This document shows, one piece after another, positions 27,217-37,062 of a stretch of DNA of 64,000 nt (position 1 is its first letter; the number at the start of each line of letters is the position of its first letter). The position numbers and the translations under genes were made by a program. This DNA comes from Pseudomonas iridis (GTDB taxonomy: Bacteria > Pseudomonadota > Gammaproteobacteria > Pseudomonadales > Pseudomonadaceae), in contig NZ_JACXXO010000006.1 in the NCBI RefSeq assembly GCF_017980685.1, positions 62,001 to 126,000 of the forward strand. Reading direction: 5' to 3'. The notes under the pieces are model-generated. The model was not told the DNA's origin. It ran no database searches and saw only the letters and a program-made list of their open reading frames with translations.

Positions 27217-28731
27217 ATGAAGCGCAAGAATATTCTTTTCATCATGGCCGATCAGATGGCCGCGCCAATGTTGCCGATCTACGGGCCTTCGCCGATCAAA
27301 CTGCCCAATCTTTCCCGCCTAGCCGCCCAAAGCGTGGTGTTCGATGCCGCTTACTGCAACAGCCCGTTGTGCGCGCCGTCGCGTTTTACCCTGGTCAGCG
27401 GACAGTTGCCGAGCAAGATCGGCGCTTACGACAACGCTGCCGATTTCCCCGCCGATGTGCCGACTTACGCCCACTACCTGCGTCGCCTCGGCTATCGCAC
27501 GGCGCTGTCGGGCAAGATGCATTTTTGCGGCCCGGATCAGTTGCATGGCTACGAAGAGCGGCTGACCAGCGATATCTATCCCGCCGACTACGGTTGGTCG
27601 GTGAATTGGGACGAGCCGGACGTGCGGCCGAGCTGGTATCACAACATGTCCTCGGTGCTGCAAGCCGGGCCGTGCGTGCGCACCAACCAGCTCGATTTCG
27701 ATGAAGAGGTGGTGTTCAAGGCGCAGCAATATCTGTTCGATCACATTCGCGAAGATGGCGATCAGCCGTTCTGCCTGACCGTGTCGATGACCCACCCACA
27801 CGATCCGTACACGATTCCCAAGGCATTCTGGGATTTGTACGACGATGCAGATATCCCGTTGCCTGCAACACCGGACCAGCACGAACTTGATCCGCACTCG
27901 CAACGACTGCTCAAGGTTTATGACCTGGGGGATAAACCTTTGCCTGTGGATAAGATTCGCGATGCGCGCCGTGCGTACTTCGGCGCTTGCAGCTATATCG
28001 ATGCCAACGTCGGCAAACTCCTGCAAACTCTTGAGGAAACCGGGCTGATCGATGACACCATCATCGTCTTCTCGGGCGACCATGGCGACATGCTTGGCGA
28101 GAAAGGCCTCTGGTACAAAATGCACTGGTACGAGATGGCGGCGCGCGTCCCCCTGTTGATAAGTGCGCCAGGCCAGTTTGGCGCGGGTCGGATCAGCGCT
28201 GCGGTGTCCACCGCCGACCTGCTGCCCACTTTCGTCGAACTGGCTGGCGGCACGCTGGAGCCGGGTCTGCCGCTAGATGGGCGGTCACTGGTGCCGCACC
28301 TGCAAGGGCAGGGCGGTCATGACGAAGTGTTCGGCGAGTACATGGCCGAAGGCACGATCAGCCCGCTGATGATGATCCGCCGTGGCGCCTACAAATTTAT
28401 CTACAGCGAAAGCGACCCTTGCCTACTCTTTGACGTAGCCAACGATCCGCGTGAAATGGAAGAACTCAGCCAATCGCCACTGCATCGCCAGCTTTTCGAC
28501 GATTTTCTCGTCGAAGCGCGGGCCAAGTGGGATATCCCGGCAATCCACCGGGACGTTCTCGCCAGCCAGCGCCGCCGCCGTTTTGTCGCCGATGCGTTAA
28601 CCATCGGCAAGCTGAAGAGCTGGGATCACCAGCCGTTGGTGGACGCCAGTCAGCAGTACATGCGCAACCACATCGACCTCGATGATCTGGAGCGCAAGGC
28701 CCGTTATCCACAACCCTGCCAAAACCAATAA
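27217..28731 (+). CDS. betC: Choline-sulfatase BetC
   Basis: A 504-residue sulfatase that hydrolyses choline-O-sulfate to choline and sulfate. The formylglycine motif CAPSR has its Cys near residue 52, and metal-binding parts are IMADQMAAP at the N terminus and FSGDHGDMLGEKG near residue 290. The last 50 residues match the C-terminal extension typical of choline sulfatases. ATG 27217 (MKRKNILF) is preferred to ATG 27199, which would add six residues; neither has a strong ribosome site. The product feeds choline to glycine betaine synthesis or sulfate to assimilation. Confidence 0.93.
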   Translation: MKRKNILFIMADQMAAPMLPIYGPSPIKLPNLSRLAAQSVVFDAAYCNSPLCAPSRFTLVSGQLPSKIGAYDNAADFPADVPTYAHYLRRLGYRTALSGKMHFCGPDQLHGYEERLTSDIYPADYGWSVNWDEPDVRPSWYHNMSSVLQAGPCVRTNQLDFDEEVVFKAQQYLFDHIREDGDQPFCLTVSMTHPHDPYTIPKAFWDLYDDADIPLPATPDQHELDPHSQRLLKVYDLGDKPLPVDKIRDARRAYFGACSYIDANVGKLLQTLEETGLIDDTIIVFSGDHGDMLGEKGLWYKMHWYEMAARVPLLISAPGQFGAGRISAAVSTADLLPTFVELAGGTLEPGLPLDGRSLVPHLQGQGGHDEVFGEYMAEGTISPLMMIRRGAYKFIYSESDPCLLFDVANDPREMEELSQSPLHRQLFDDFLVEARAKWDIPAIHRDVLASQRRRRFVADALTIGKLKSWDHQPLVDASQQYMRNHIDLDDLERKARYPQPCQNQ

Positions 28732-28747
28732 TGTGAAGGGGAAGTCC

Positions 28748-29668
28748 ATGCGCAAGTTATCCACAGCAGTGACGTTTGGCCTGATAGCGCTGAGCAGTAC
28801 CTCGGCATTCGCCGAGCAAAGCTGCGCCACGGTAAAAATGGCCGACCCCGGCTGGAGCGACATCGCCGCAACCAACGCCATTACCGGGTTTCTGCTGGAC
28901 GGCATGGGCTACAAGGCCAAGGTCGACACCCTCGCGGTGCCGATCACCTTCGGTGGTTTGAAGGACGGTCAGGTGGACGTATTCCTCGGCAACTGGATGC
29001 CGGCGCAGCAGGGCTTCTACGATAAATTCGTGGCTACCGGCGATGTCACGCAACTGGCGAAGAACCTCGACGGCACCGAGTTCACCCTGGCCGTGCCGGA
29101 CTACGTGTGGGATGCGGGTGTGCATGACTTTGCCGACCTGAACAAATTTGCCGACAAGTTCGACAAGAAGATCTACGGCATCGGCTCGGGCGCCCCGGCG
29201 AACATCTCGCTGCAGGAGATCATCAAGAAGAACGACTTCGACATGGGTCAGTGGAAACTGATCGAGTCCAGCGAACAGGCGATGCTCGCCGAAGTGTCGC
29301 GGGCGGTGAAAAAGCAGAAATTTGTCACCTTCCTCGGCTGGACCCCGCACCCGATGAACGTGCAGTTGAAAATGCGCTATCTGAAGGGCGGCGAGAAATA
29401 CTTTGGCGACACCGGCAGCGTGTTCACCCTGACGCGCAAGGGTTATGCAGAGGCGTGTCCGAATGTGGGTAAATTGCTGACCAATCTTGCGTTCACTCAG
29501 GAGATGGAGAACAGCATCATGGCCGAGGTAGTGAACAAGAAGATCACTAATGCCGAGGCGGCTAAGGCGTGGATCAAGGCTAATCCGGCGGTGTTGGACA
29601 AGTGGCTGGAGGGGGTGAAGACGCTGGATGGCAAGGATGCGCTGGCGGCGGTTAAAGCCAGGCTCTGA
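28748..29668 (+). CDS. Choline ABC transporter substrate-binding protein (ChoX-like)
   Basis: A 306-residue periplasmic binding protein of the OpuAC family. Signal peptide MRKLSTAVTFGLIALSSTSAFA is followed by ATVKMADPGWSDIAATNA and GNWMPAQQGF, the aromatic-rich sites that bind quaternary amines. It starts 16 bases after betC, so the two are cotranscribed. The ATPase and permease that it needs are not adjacent. A choline-O-sulfate-binding role is possible in this context. Confidence 0.88.
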   Translation: MRKLSTAVTFGLIALSSTSAFAEQSCATVKMADPGWSDIAATNAITGFLLDGMGYKAKVDTLAVPITFGGLKDGQVDVFLGNWMPAQQGFYDKFVATGDVTQLAKNLDGTEFTLAVPDYVWDAGVHDFADLNKFADKFDKKIYGIGSGAPANISLQEIIKKNDFDMGQWKLIESSEQAMLAEVSRAVKKQKFVTFLGWTPHPMNVQLKMRYLKGGEKYFGDTGSVFTLTRKGYAEACPNVGKLLTNLAFTQEMENSIMAEVVNKKITNAEAAKAWIKANPAVLDKWLEGVKTLDGKDALAAVKARL

Positions 29669-29707
29669 TCGTGGGGTTGCTGGAATTGTGCTCGGCTTGA
29701 GATTCTA

Positions 29708-29870
29708 CCCCCTCACCCCAGCCCTCTCCCCCAGAGGGGGCGAGGGGAAAGGGGGCCGATCTCTGGTGTATTCAGCATTGAGTTCGACGCAGGTTTTTCA
29801 CGTCGGCGTAACTCGACCAGACACCTCGGTCAGTCCCCTATCCCTTTGGGAGAGGGGCAGGGTGAGGGGC
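29708..29870. repeat. Long inverted repeat of the CCCTCACCC type
   Basis: Outer arms CCCCTCACCCCAGCCCTCTC (29709-29728) and GAGAGGGGCAGGGTGAGGGG (29851-29870) are inverted and nearly identical. Inside the left arm a CCCCCAGAGGGGG hairpin is seen. The total is about 160 bases; the family is distinct from the GTGGGAGC REPs of the window but has the same paired form. Confidence 0.8.
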
Positions 29871-29924
29871 TTTCCCAACTGACACCCTGTTACCCTTGCA
29901 GCAAACCCCAAACCGCGAGGACCC

Positions 29925-31493
29925 ATGGCCTTTCCCAGTCGCCGCTCACTGTTTCCCTTCCTCACCTGGCTACCCCGGCAAACCCGCGCCAGCGTCGGAC
30001 GGGATCTGATCGTTGGCCTCAGCGGTGCGATTCTCGCGTTACCTCAGTCGATTGCCTACGCGCTGATCGCCGGTCTCCCACCTGAATACGGCCTCTACGC
30101 CGCGATCATCCCGGTGTTGATCGCCTGTCTGTGGGGTTCGTCATGGCATCTGATCTGCGGCCCGACCGCGGCGATTTCGATCGTGCTTTACGCCAGCGTC
30201 AGTCCACTGGCCGTGCCGGCATCCCAGGACTACGTCACCCTGATCCTGTTGCTGACCTTCCTCGCCGGGGTATTTCAATGGTTGCTTGGCTTGCTCCGGT
30301 TTGGCGCGCTGGTGAACTTCGTCTCGCATTCGGTGGTGCTCGGTTTCACCCTTGGCGCGGCGGTGGTAATTGCCATTGGGCAATTACCGAATCTGCTGGG
30401 GCTGGATCTGCCAGCCAAAGCCACGGCGCTGGACAGTTTGATGGATCTGCTGCAACACCTTCGGGCTGTGGATAAACCTTCGTTGCTGCTCGGAGTGGCC
30501 ACGGTGGCAGTCGGCGTTGTGCTCAAACAATGGCTGCCGCGCTGGCCGACGTTGTTGATAACGCTGGTGCTGGCCAGTCTGCTGGTGTGGCTGTGGCCGG
30601 CGATGTTCGGCCACGTGCATCTGGTCAGCGCATTTGTCGGGCGTTTGCCGCCGTTCAGTGGGTTGCCGCTGGATCTGGATTTGATCCTGCGCCTGCTACC
30701 CAGCGCAGTGGCGGTGGGCATGTTGGGGCTGGTCACCAGCCTGTCGATTGCCCGTTCGATATCTGCACGTTCGCAGCAGTTGCTCGATGCCAATCAGGAA
30801 GTGCGCGCGCAGGGCCTTTCGAACATTGTCGGGGCGTTCTTTTCCGGATCGCTGTCGGCGGGCTCGTTCACCCGCTCGGGTCTCAGTTATGAGGCCGGCG
30901 CCTGCTCACCGCTGGCAGGCGTGTTTTCGGCGATCTGGGTGGCATTGTTTGCGATTTTCGGTGCCGGGCTGATCGCGCACATCCCGATTCCGGCCATGGC
31001 CGGCAGCATTTTGCTGATCGCCTGGGGGTTGGTCGATCATCGCGGGATTCGATCGTTGCTCAGGGTCAGCCGCGCCGAGTTCGTGGTGATGGCGCTGACC
31101 TGCCTGGCGACTCTGCTGCTGGAGTTGCAGACCGCGATCTACGCCGGCGTGCTTGCGTCGCTGTTCTTCTACCTCAAGCGCACTTCGCAGCCGCGGGTGC
31201 AGCATTGGCGCGATGGCGAAGACGATGTGCTGGGGGTCGGCGGCTCGATCTTCTTTGGCGCCAGCCATTATCTGCAAGTGCGTTTACAGCGCATGCACGG
31301 CGCGCGGGTGGTGATCGAGGCGCAGCAGATCAACTTCATCGACTATTCGGGGGTGGAGATGTTGCATCAGGAAGCGCGGCGCCTGTTGGGCCAGGGTCGC
31401 AGCCTGACCTTGCGCGGTGCGCGGCCGCAGGTGGTGGAGGAACTGCGCAAGCTGGAAGGCCCAGAGAAATGCCCGATCCGGTTTGAGGACTGA
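29925..31493 (+). CDS. SulP-family anion permease with STAS domain
   Basis: A 522-residue SLC26/SulP transporter. About 12-14 helices occupy residues 25-410, with GLSGAILALPQSIAYALIAG, PPEYGLYAAIIP and GPTAAISIV as family marks. A STAS domain is at the C terminus (ARVVIEAQQINFIDYSGVEML). GAGG precedes the ATG. It lies downstream of the choline-sulfate genes, as in PAO1 (PA0029-PA0031), so it may import choline-O-sulfate or handle the sulfate released by BetC. A repeat of about 160 bases separates it from the binding-protein gene. Confidence 0.9.
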   Translation: MAFPSRRSLFPFLTWLPRQTRASVGRDLIVGLSGAILALPQSIAYALIAGLPPEYGLYAAIIPVLIACLWGSSWHLICGPTAAISIVLYASVSPLAVPASQDYVTLILLLTFLAGVFQWLLGLLRFGALVNFVSHSVVLGFTLGAAVVIAIGQLPNLLGLDLPAKATALDSLMDLLQHLRAVDKPSLLLGVATVAVGVVLKQWLPRWPTLLITLVLASLLVWLWPAMFGHVHLVSAFVGRLPPFSGLPLDLDLILRLLPSAVAVGMLGLVTSLSIARSISARSQQLLDANQEVRAQGLSNIVGAFFSGSLSAGSFTRSGLSYEAGACSPLAGVFSAIWVALFAIFGAGLIAHIPIPAMAGSILLIAWGLVDHRGIRSLLRVSRAEFVVMALTCLATLLLELQTAIYAGVLASLFFYLKRTSQPRVQHWRDGEDDVLGVGGSIFFGASHYLQVRLQRMHGARVVIEAQQINFIDYSGVEMLHQEARRLLGQGRSLTLRGARPQVVEELRKLEGPEKCPIRFED

Positions 31494-31512
31494 CCCGACA
31501 AACACTGCAAAA

Positions 31513-31608
31513 TCCTGTGGGAGCGAGCCTGCTCGCGAAAGCGGCCTATCTGACACATCAATGTTGGATGTGCCGCCGTCTTCGCGAGCAGGCTCGCTCC
31601 CACATGGG
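31513..31608. repeat. REPIN (inverted REP pair)
   Basis: Left arm TCCTGTGGGAGCGAGCCTGC, right arm GCAGGCTCGCTCCCACATGG. The core reads GCGAGCCTGCTCGC, a subtype different from the GGCTTGCC copies of the window. Located between the convergent stops of the SulP gene and aroE. Confidence 0.85.
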
Positions 31609-31611
31609 TAA

Positions 31612-32433
31612 TTACTGCGCCAACTGACGGCGTAGTTCAGCCAGAACCGGCGCCGTGTCCGGGCGCACGCCGCGCCACAAATAGAACGCCTCGGCAGCTT
31701 GCTCGGCGAGCATGCCCAAACCATCCATCGACACCGCCGCACCGTGCTCACTGGCCCAGCGGCAGAACGCGGTCGGCTCTTTGCCGTACATCATGTCGTA
31801 GCACAGGGTTTGGCCCGGTTCGATAAGGCTCGGCGCAATCGGCGGTACATCGCCGGTGAGGCTGGCGGAAGTGGCGTTGATGATCACGTCCACGGGCTCG
31901 CGCAGCCAATCAAAGCCGCTGGCCGACACCGGCCCCAGATCGCAGAACAATTCCGCCAGCAACTCGGCCTTGTCTACCGTACGGTTGGCGATGATCACCG
32001 ACGCGGGTTTCTCCGCCAGCAACGGCTCCAGCGCTCCACGCACGGCGCCACCGGCACCGAGCAGCAAGATGCGTTTGCCGGTCAGACTGAACCCGGCGTT
32101 TACCGTCAGATCCCGCACCAGTCCGGCGCCGTCGGTGTTGTCGCCGAGCAGCGAACCGTCGGCCAGTTTGCTCAAGGTATTCACCGCACCCGCCCGTCGC
32201 GCGCGGGCCGTCAGGCTGTTAGCCAGGCGATAGGCGTCTTCCTTGAACGGCACAGTGACATTGGCGCCGCGACCTTCGCGGAAAAACGCCGTAGCGCAGG
32301 CGGAAAAGTCGTCGAGCGGCGCCAGCAACGTGGCGTAGTCGAGACTCTCGCCGGTCTGCTCGGCGAACAGCTTGTGGATCATCGGCGATTTGCTGTGGCC
32401 GATCGGGTTACCGAAAACGACGTAACGATCCAT
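31612..32433 (-). CDS. aroE: Shikimate dehydrogenase (NADP+)
   Basis: A 273-residue enzyme of the shikimate pathway that reduces 3-dehydroshikimate to shikimate. [15 protein letters not shown] (substrate site), NVTVPFKE (catalytic Lys) and [12 protein letters not shown] (NADP-binding) are present, as are NATS and [11 protein letters not shown]. It begins nine bases after hemF ends and so shares its transcript. A GAGG sequence lies eight bases before the ATG. PAO1 PA0025. Confidence 0.97.
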   Translation of the reverse strand: MDRYVVFGNPIGHSKSPMIHKLFAEQTGESLDYATLLAPLDDFSACATAFFREGRGANVTVPFKEDAYRLANSLTARARRAGAVNTLSKLADGSLLGDNTDGAGLVRDLTVNAGFSLTGKRILLLGAGGAVRGALEPLLAEKPASVIIANRTVDKAELLAELFCDLGPVSASGFDWLREPVDVIINATSASLTGDVPPIAPSLIEPGQTLCYDMMYGKEPTAFCRWASEHGAAVSMDGLGMLAEQAAEAFYLWRGVRPDTAPVLAELRRQLAQ

Positions 32434-32442
32434 CAGATGTCC

Positions 32443-33492
<1,050 letters not shown>

Positions 33493-33520
33493 TTACAAAA
33501 GACCCAAGGAGAGCAGGCAG

Positions 33521-34498
33521 ATGGCAAAGCGTATCCAGTTCCGCGCCCACGGCGGTCCCGAAGTGCTCGAGTTTGTTGATTATGAACCCGCCGCGCCCGG
33601 CCCGAATCAGGTGCGCGTAGCCAACAAGGCTATCGGCCTGAATTTCATCGACACCTATTTCCGCAGCGGCCTCTACGTACCGCCAGCCTTGCCGTCCGGC
33701 CTGGGCGCGGAAGGTGCAGGCATTGTTGAGGCGGTGGGCAGCGAGGTTACCCGGTTCAAGGTCGGTGACCGCGTCGCGTACGGCAGCGGCCCGCTGGGTG
33801 CTTACAGCGAATTGCACGTCCTGCCTGAAGCCAATCTGGTGAAGCTGCCAGACCAGATCAGCTTCGAAACCGCCGCCGGGGTGATGCTCAAGGGTTTGAC
33901 CGTGCAGTACCTGCTGCGTCAGACCTATGAGCTCAAGGGCGGCGAGACCATTTTGTTCCACGCCGCAGCGGGGGGCGTGGGTTCGCTGGCCTGCCAATGG
34001 GCCAAGGCGCTGGGCGTGAAACTGATCGGCACCGTCAGCTCGAAGGAAAAAGCCGAACTGGCCAAGGCCAACGGTGCCTGGGCGACCATCGACTACAGCC
34101 ACGAAAATGTTGCCGAACGCGTGCTGGAATTGACCGACGGCAAGAAAGTCCCGGTGGTCTATGACGGGGTTGGCAAGGACACTTGGCTGACCTCGCTGGA
34201 CAGCGTGTCGCCCCGCGGGTTGGTGGTGAGCTTCGGCAATGCTTCCGGCGCAGTCGACGGCGTGAATCTGGGCATCCTTTCCGCCAAGGGCTCGCTCTAC
34301 GTCACCCGGCCTACATTGGCGACCTATGCCAACAATGCGCAGAACCTGCAGCGCATGGCCGATGAACTGTTCGAGATGATCATCAGCGGCAAGCTCAAGG
34401 TCGATATCAGCCAGCGCTATCCATTGGCTGAAGCGGCGAAGGCACAGACCGAATTGTCGGCTCGGCGCACCACCGGTTCGACCATCCTGCTGCCCTGA
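33521..34498 (+). CDS. qor: NADPH:quinone reductase
   Basis: A 325-residue zinc-free medium-chain dehydrogenase/reductase. The GroES-like half begins MAKRIQFRAHGGPEVLEF, and the nucleotide-binding half has AAAGGVGSLACQWAKALG. AAGGAGAGCAGG lies before the ATG. It is divergent from hemF and convergent with the accessory operon. PAO1 PA0023. The function is one- or two-electron reduction of quinones or unsaturated ketones. Confidence 0.93.
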   Translation: MAKRIQFRAHGGPEVLEFVDYEPAAPGPNQVRVANKAIGLNFIDTYFRSGLYVPPALPSGLGAEGAGIVEAVGSEVTRFKVGDRVAYGSGPLGAYSELHVLPEANLVKLPDQISFETAAGVMLKGLTVQYLLRQTYELKGGETILFHAAAGGVGSLACQWAKALGVKLIGTVSSKEKAELAKANGAWATIDYSHENVAERVLELTDGKKVPVVYDGVGKDTWLTSLDSVSPRGLVVSFGNASGAVDGVNLGILSAKGSLYVTRPTLATYANNAQNLQRMADELFEMIISGKLKVDISQRYPLAEAAKAQTELSARRTTGSTILLP

Positions 34499-34502
34499 AA
34501 AC

Positions 34503-34530
34503 ACGCTACCCCGGTGAGTCCGGGGTAGCC
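34503..34530. terminator. Hairpin between convergent qor and the accessory operon
   Basis: GCTACCCCGG / CCGGGGTAGC form a strong stem with a short loop, overlapping the last codons and stop of the ligase gene on the minus strand. Read on the minus strand it is followed by GTGTTTTC, a weak T run. It may end transcripts from both sides. Confidence 0.55.
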
Positions 34531-35804
34531 TCCAACTCAATAAAGAACGGCGTCTTGCCCGCAGCAGTTGTTTCGAAACGGCTGCGAGCCAGACGCTGCA
34601 CCTGCAATCCCAAAACACCGGGCAACCTGAGCAATGCGCTTGCCTGCGCCTCGTTGTGCAACGCCTGTTCGATGGCGGCTTCTGCGCCGGTCGGCAGTTT
34701 GTCCTGAGCAATGACCAGACACATGCGCACACCGTTGGCTTGTCGATTGATCTGTACCTGAATGTCGTTAGAAGCCAGCTGTGGCAATGCCTGTGCGAGT
34801 ACGCTCATCACCTGTCGCTGCGTGATGAGCGCGCCCCCCAGCTTGATCGATGTCTCTACCCGCCCCTCAAGTTGCAACACGGGCAAGGCGCTGCCACAGG
34901 CGCAATTCGCCCCATTGCGCAGGATTCGACCACGATCACCAATCCGGTAACGCAACAGCGGCACGTGATCGGGCAGCAAGGATGTCAGCAGGAACTCACC
35001 GCTTTCGCCCGCGGCCACTGCTTGCAAGGTGAGTGGGTCCACCACTTCGATGAACACCGCATCGGCGTGCAGATGATAAAAACCGTGCCCAAGGTGCACG
35101 CATTGATAGCCGATGGGGCCGGTTTCCGTCGAGCTGTAGCCCAGCGACCGGAGCCTTATCGCCGGCCAGTCCCGGCCAAGCTGTTCGCGCAATTGAGGAC
35201 CGCAGGGTTCCCCGATGTAGTAAAGCCATCTCAAGCTGACCAATTGCTGTGCGTCGACTTCATCGTGGTTGAACAGCGCCGCGGCGAAGGAAGGCGTGCA
35301 AATCAGCGCATCGGCCGCTTGCGACTGAATCAACCCGGCAATTCGCTGAACCCCCATTAATGAACCGGCGGGCAGCAGACGTGCGCCGACATGCTGCACG
35401 ATCGCCGCTGCGTACTGGAAAGCCCCCTGCATTTCACCCGCGGTCAGGCAATTGATGACCACACCCGGGCGTTCGTCCGCCACGCCAAACATTCGCGCCC
35501 CCAGCGGCACGATGCTGGCGTTGAACGTCCAGGAATGGGTGATGTGTTTGCGGTTGCCGGTGCTGCCGCCCGACGTCAGGGTCAGGCCGCCACCCGGCGC
35601 ACGGTGCGACGCTTCGCCAAGCGCGGAAAACAGCACACCGCCATGCTCGTCCTCCACGGCCTGGATCGGCAGGCGCTGCAAATCCTTCAGACTGTGCACC
35701 TGGAGGATCTGCGGACACAGCGCACAGAACCACGGCAGTGACTGCGCATGGGCCAATTTGTGCGCAAAGGCCTGGTTGGCAGAGAGCACGGGATCATCGC
35801 TCAT
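34506..35804 (-). CDS. PaaK-like adenylate-forming ligase
   Basis: A 432-residue member of the adenylate-forming superfamily, closest in layout to phenylacetate-CoA ligase. Core motifs are LTSGGSTGNRKHITHS (ATP-binding A3), YSSTETGPIG (A5), RYRIGDRGRI (A7) and a late AAGKTPFF whose Lys is in the position of the catalytic residue. A CxC is in GANCACGSA, which in PaaK-like proteins can bind metal. It should activate a carboxylic acid with ATP, perhaps to a CoA or enzyme-bound ester; the substrate is unknown. Start MSDDPVLS at 35804 overlaps the end of the oxoamine synthase gene by 11 bases. It is last in the five-gene operon. Confidence 0.8.
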   Translation of the reverse strand: MSDDPVLSANQAFAHKLAHAQSLPWFCALCPQILQVHSLKDLQRLPIQAVEDEHGGVLFSALGEASHRAPGGGLTLTSGGSTGNRKHITHSWTFNASIVPLGARMFGVADERPGVVINCLTAGEMQGAFQYAAAIVQHVGARLLPAGSLMGVQRIAGLIQSQAADALICTPSFAAALFNHDEVDAQQLVSLRWLYYIGEPCGPQLREQLGRDWPAIRLRSLGYSSTETGPIGYQCVHLGHGFYHLHADAVFIEVVDPLTLQAVAAGESGEFLLTSLLPDHVPLLRYRIGDRGRILRNGANCACGSALPVLQLEGRVETSIKLGGALITQRQVMSVLAQALPQLASNDIQVQINRQANGVRMCLVIAQDKLPTGAEAAIEQALHNEAQASALLRLPGVLGLQVQRLARSRFETTAAGKTPFFIELEATPDSPG

Positions 35805-37062
35805 CGTCACGCCCCCCCTGGCGAATGCCCAACTCATCGAAACCGCCACGGACGGCATTGGCCAGGCTCTCCAATTGGGCCTGGTTGTGATTCGCGCTGA
35901 TGGCCAGACGCAGAATCGCTTCGCCTTTGGCCACCACCGGAAACATGGCGGTGGTAACGGCTATGGCCTTTCGCCGCAGGTGCAACGCCAGACTGATGGC
36001 ATCACGCTCGGCGCCGACGCGGACAAAACGAATGGGCGAGGCGACTTCATGGTTGCCCAGCACCGGCCCGAGCAGGTTGTCGATCAGGGCAACATTTCGC
36101 CACAGAGCCGCCTGCAACTGTCCCAGCTCCGGCGAAAGGTGAATGTCCGCAGACGCTACCGCCGCACCGACACCGCCCATCGACAATGGCCCGCCGAAGG
36201 TATAGGTCGACGCATGGCGGCGGATCATTCCAGCGTCGGCTTCGGAAAAGACCGTGATCGCTCCGCCCGTGGCACCAAATGCCTTGGACAGCGAGGACAG
36301 AAGAATCAGACGATCGCGCCGTTGCTCACCGGCAGCAACGAGTGCATAACCTCCGCCTGTTACGCCGTGAATCGAGGTGCCGTGGGCGTCATCGGCATAC
36401 AGATAGCCTTCAAAGCGCTCCGCCAGCTGCAACAGTCGATTGATCGGATACAAACCCCGCATCGAGCCAATGCTGTCCGTGAGGATGATGGGTGTATTGC
36501 CAGCGGCTACTGCTGTGGAGCAAGCCTGTTCGACTTGGTCCACGTCATTGCAGTCGCATCGCTGTACAGGGCCGAACTGCCACAGGATCCCTTGCAGCAC
36601 CTGCATTGAAGCATGGGCCGCCCGGTCGACGATCCAGCCCGGGCCACGACGCAACGGATAGGACGGTAGCTCGCCTGAGCCCAGTAACGGCAGGCAGCCC
36701 AGATGCGCACTGCCCACCGAGTTGAAGGTCACCGTGTAGCCCTGGAATATCTGGTTCAACTGCTCGTCGAGTTCGCGCATGGGCGGTAGCAGTACGCGGG
36801 TTCGTGCGGCGGCAAATTGCACGCCGAAGGATTTCACGGTGCTCACCGCGCTTTGAATCAGACGCGGGTCGCACTCCAGTCCCAGGTAAGAACATGAGAG
36901 AAACTCGGTCAGCCGCTCACCGCTGCTCAACTCGATGGTCTTGCCCTCACGGCTCACCAGTTTCAAGCCATTGAGGCCGGCATCAAACAGCTGCTGCTGA
37001 TCGTCACGGGCCTGACGCACACGGTTTTTTACCCAGTTGACGGTTGGGTGCTGATTGTTCAT
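35794..37062 (-). CDS. Alpha-oxoamine synthase (AONS/CqsA-like PLP enzyme)
   Basis: A 422-residue fold-type I PLP enzyme related to 8-amino-7-oxononanoate synthase, 2-amino-3-ketobutyrate CoA ligase and the autoinducer synthase CqsA. PLP contacts are seen: His150 (DRAAHAS), Asp224 and His227 (YADDAHGTS), and the Schiff-base Lys260 (SSLSKAFGATGG). FLSCSYLGLECDP near residue 55 matches the family's conserved SxDYLGL block. It should condense an acyl thioester with an amino acid and release CO2, giving an alpha-amino ketone. Biotin synthesis is unlikely, as no bio genes are near. Its ATG overlaps the preceding stop in ATGA. Confidence 0.85.
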   Translation of the reverse strand: MNNQHPTVNWVKNRVRQARDDQQQLFDAGLNGLKLVSREGKTIELSSGERLTEFLSCSYLGLECDPRLIQSAVSTVKSFGVQFAAARTRVLLPPMRELDEQLNQIFQGYTVTFNSVGSAHLGCLPLLGSGELPSYPLRRGPGWIVDRAAHASMQVLQGILWQFGPVQRCDCNDVDQVEQACSTAVAAGNTPIILTDSIGSMRGLYPINRLLQLAERFEGYLYADDAHGTSIHGVTGGGYALVAAGEQRRDRLILLSSLSKAFGATGGAITVFSEADAGMIRRHASTYTFGGPLSMGGVGAAVASADIHLSPELGQLQAALWRNVALIDNLLGPVLGNHEVASPIRFVRVGAERDAISLALHLRRKAIAVTTAMFPVVAKGEAILRLAISANHNQAQLESLANAVRGGFDELGIRQGGRDDER

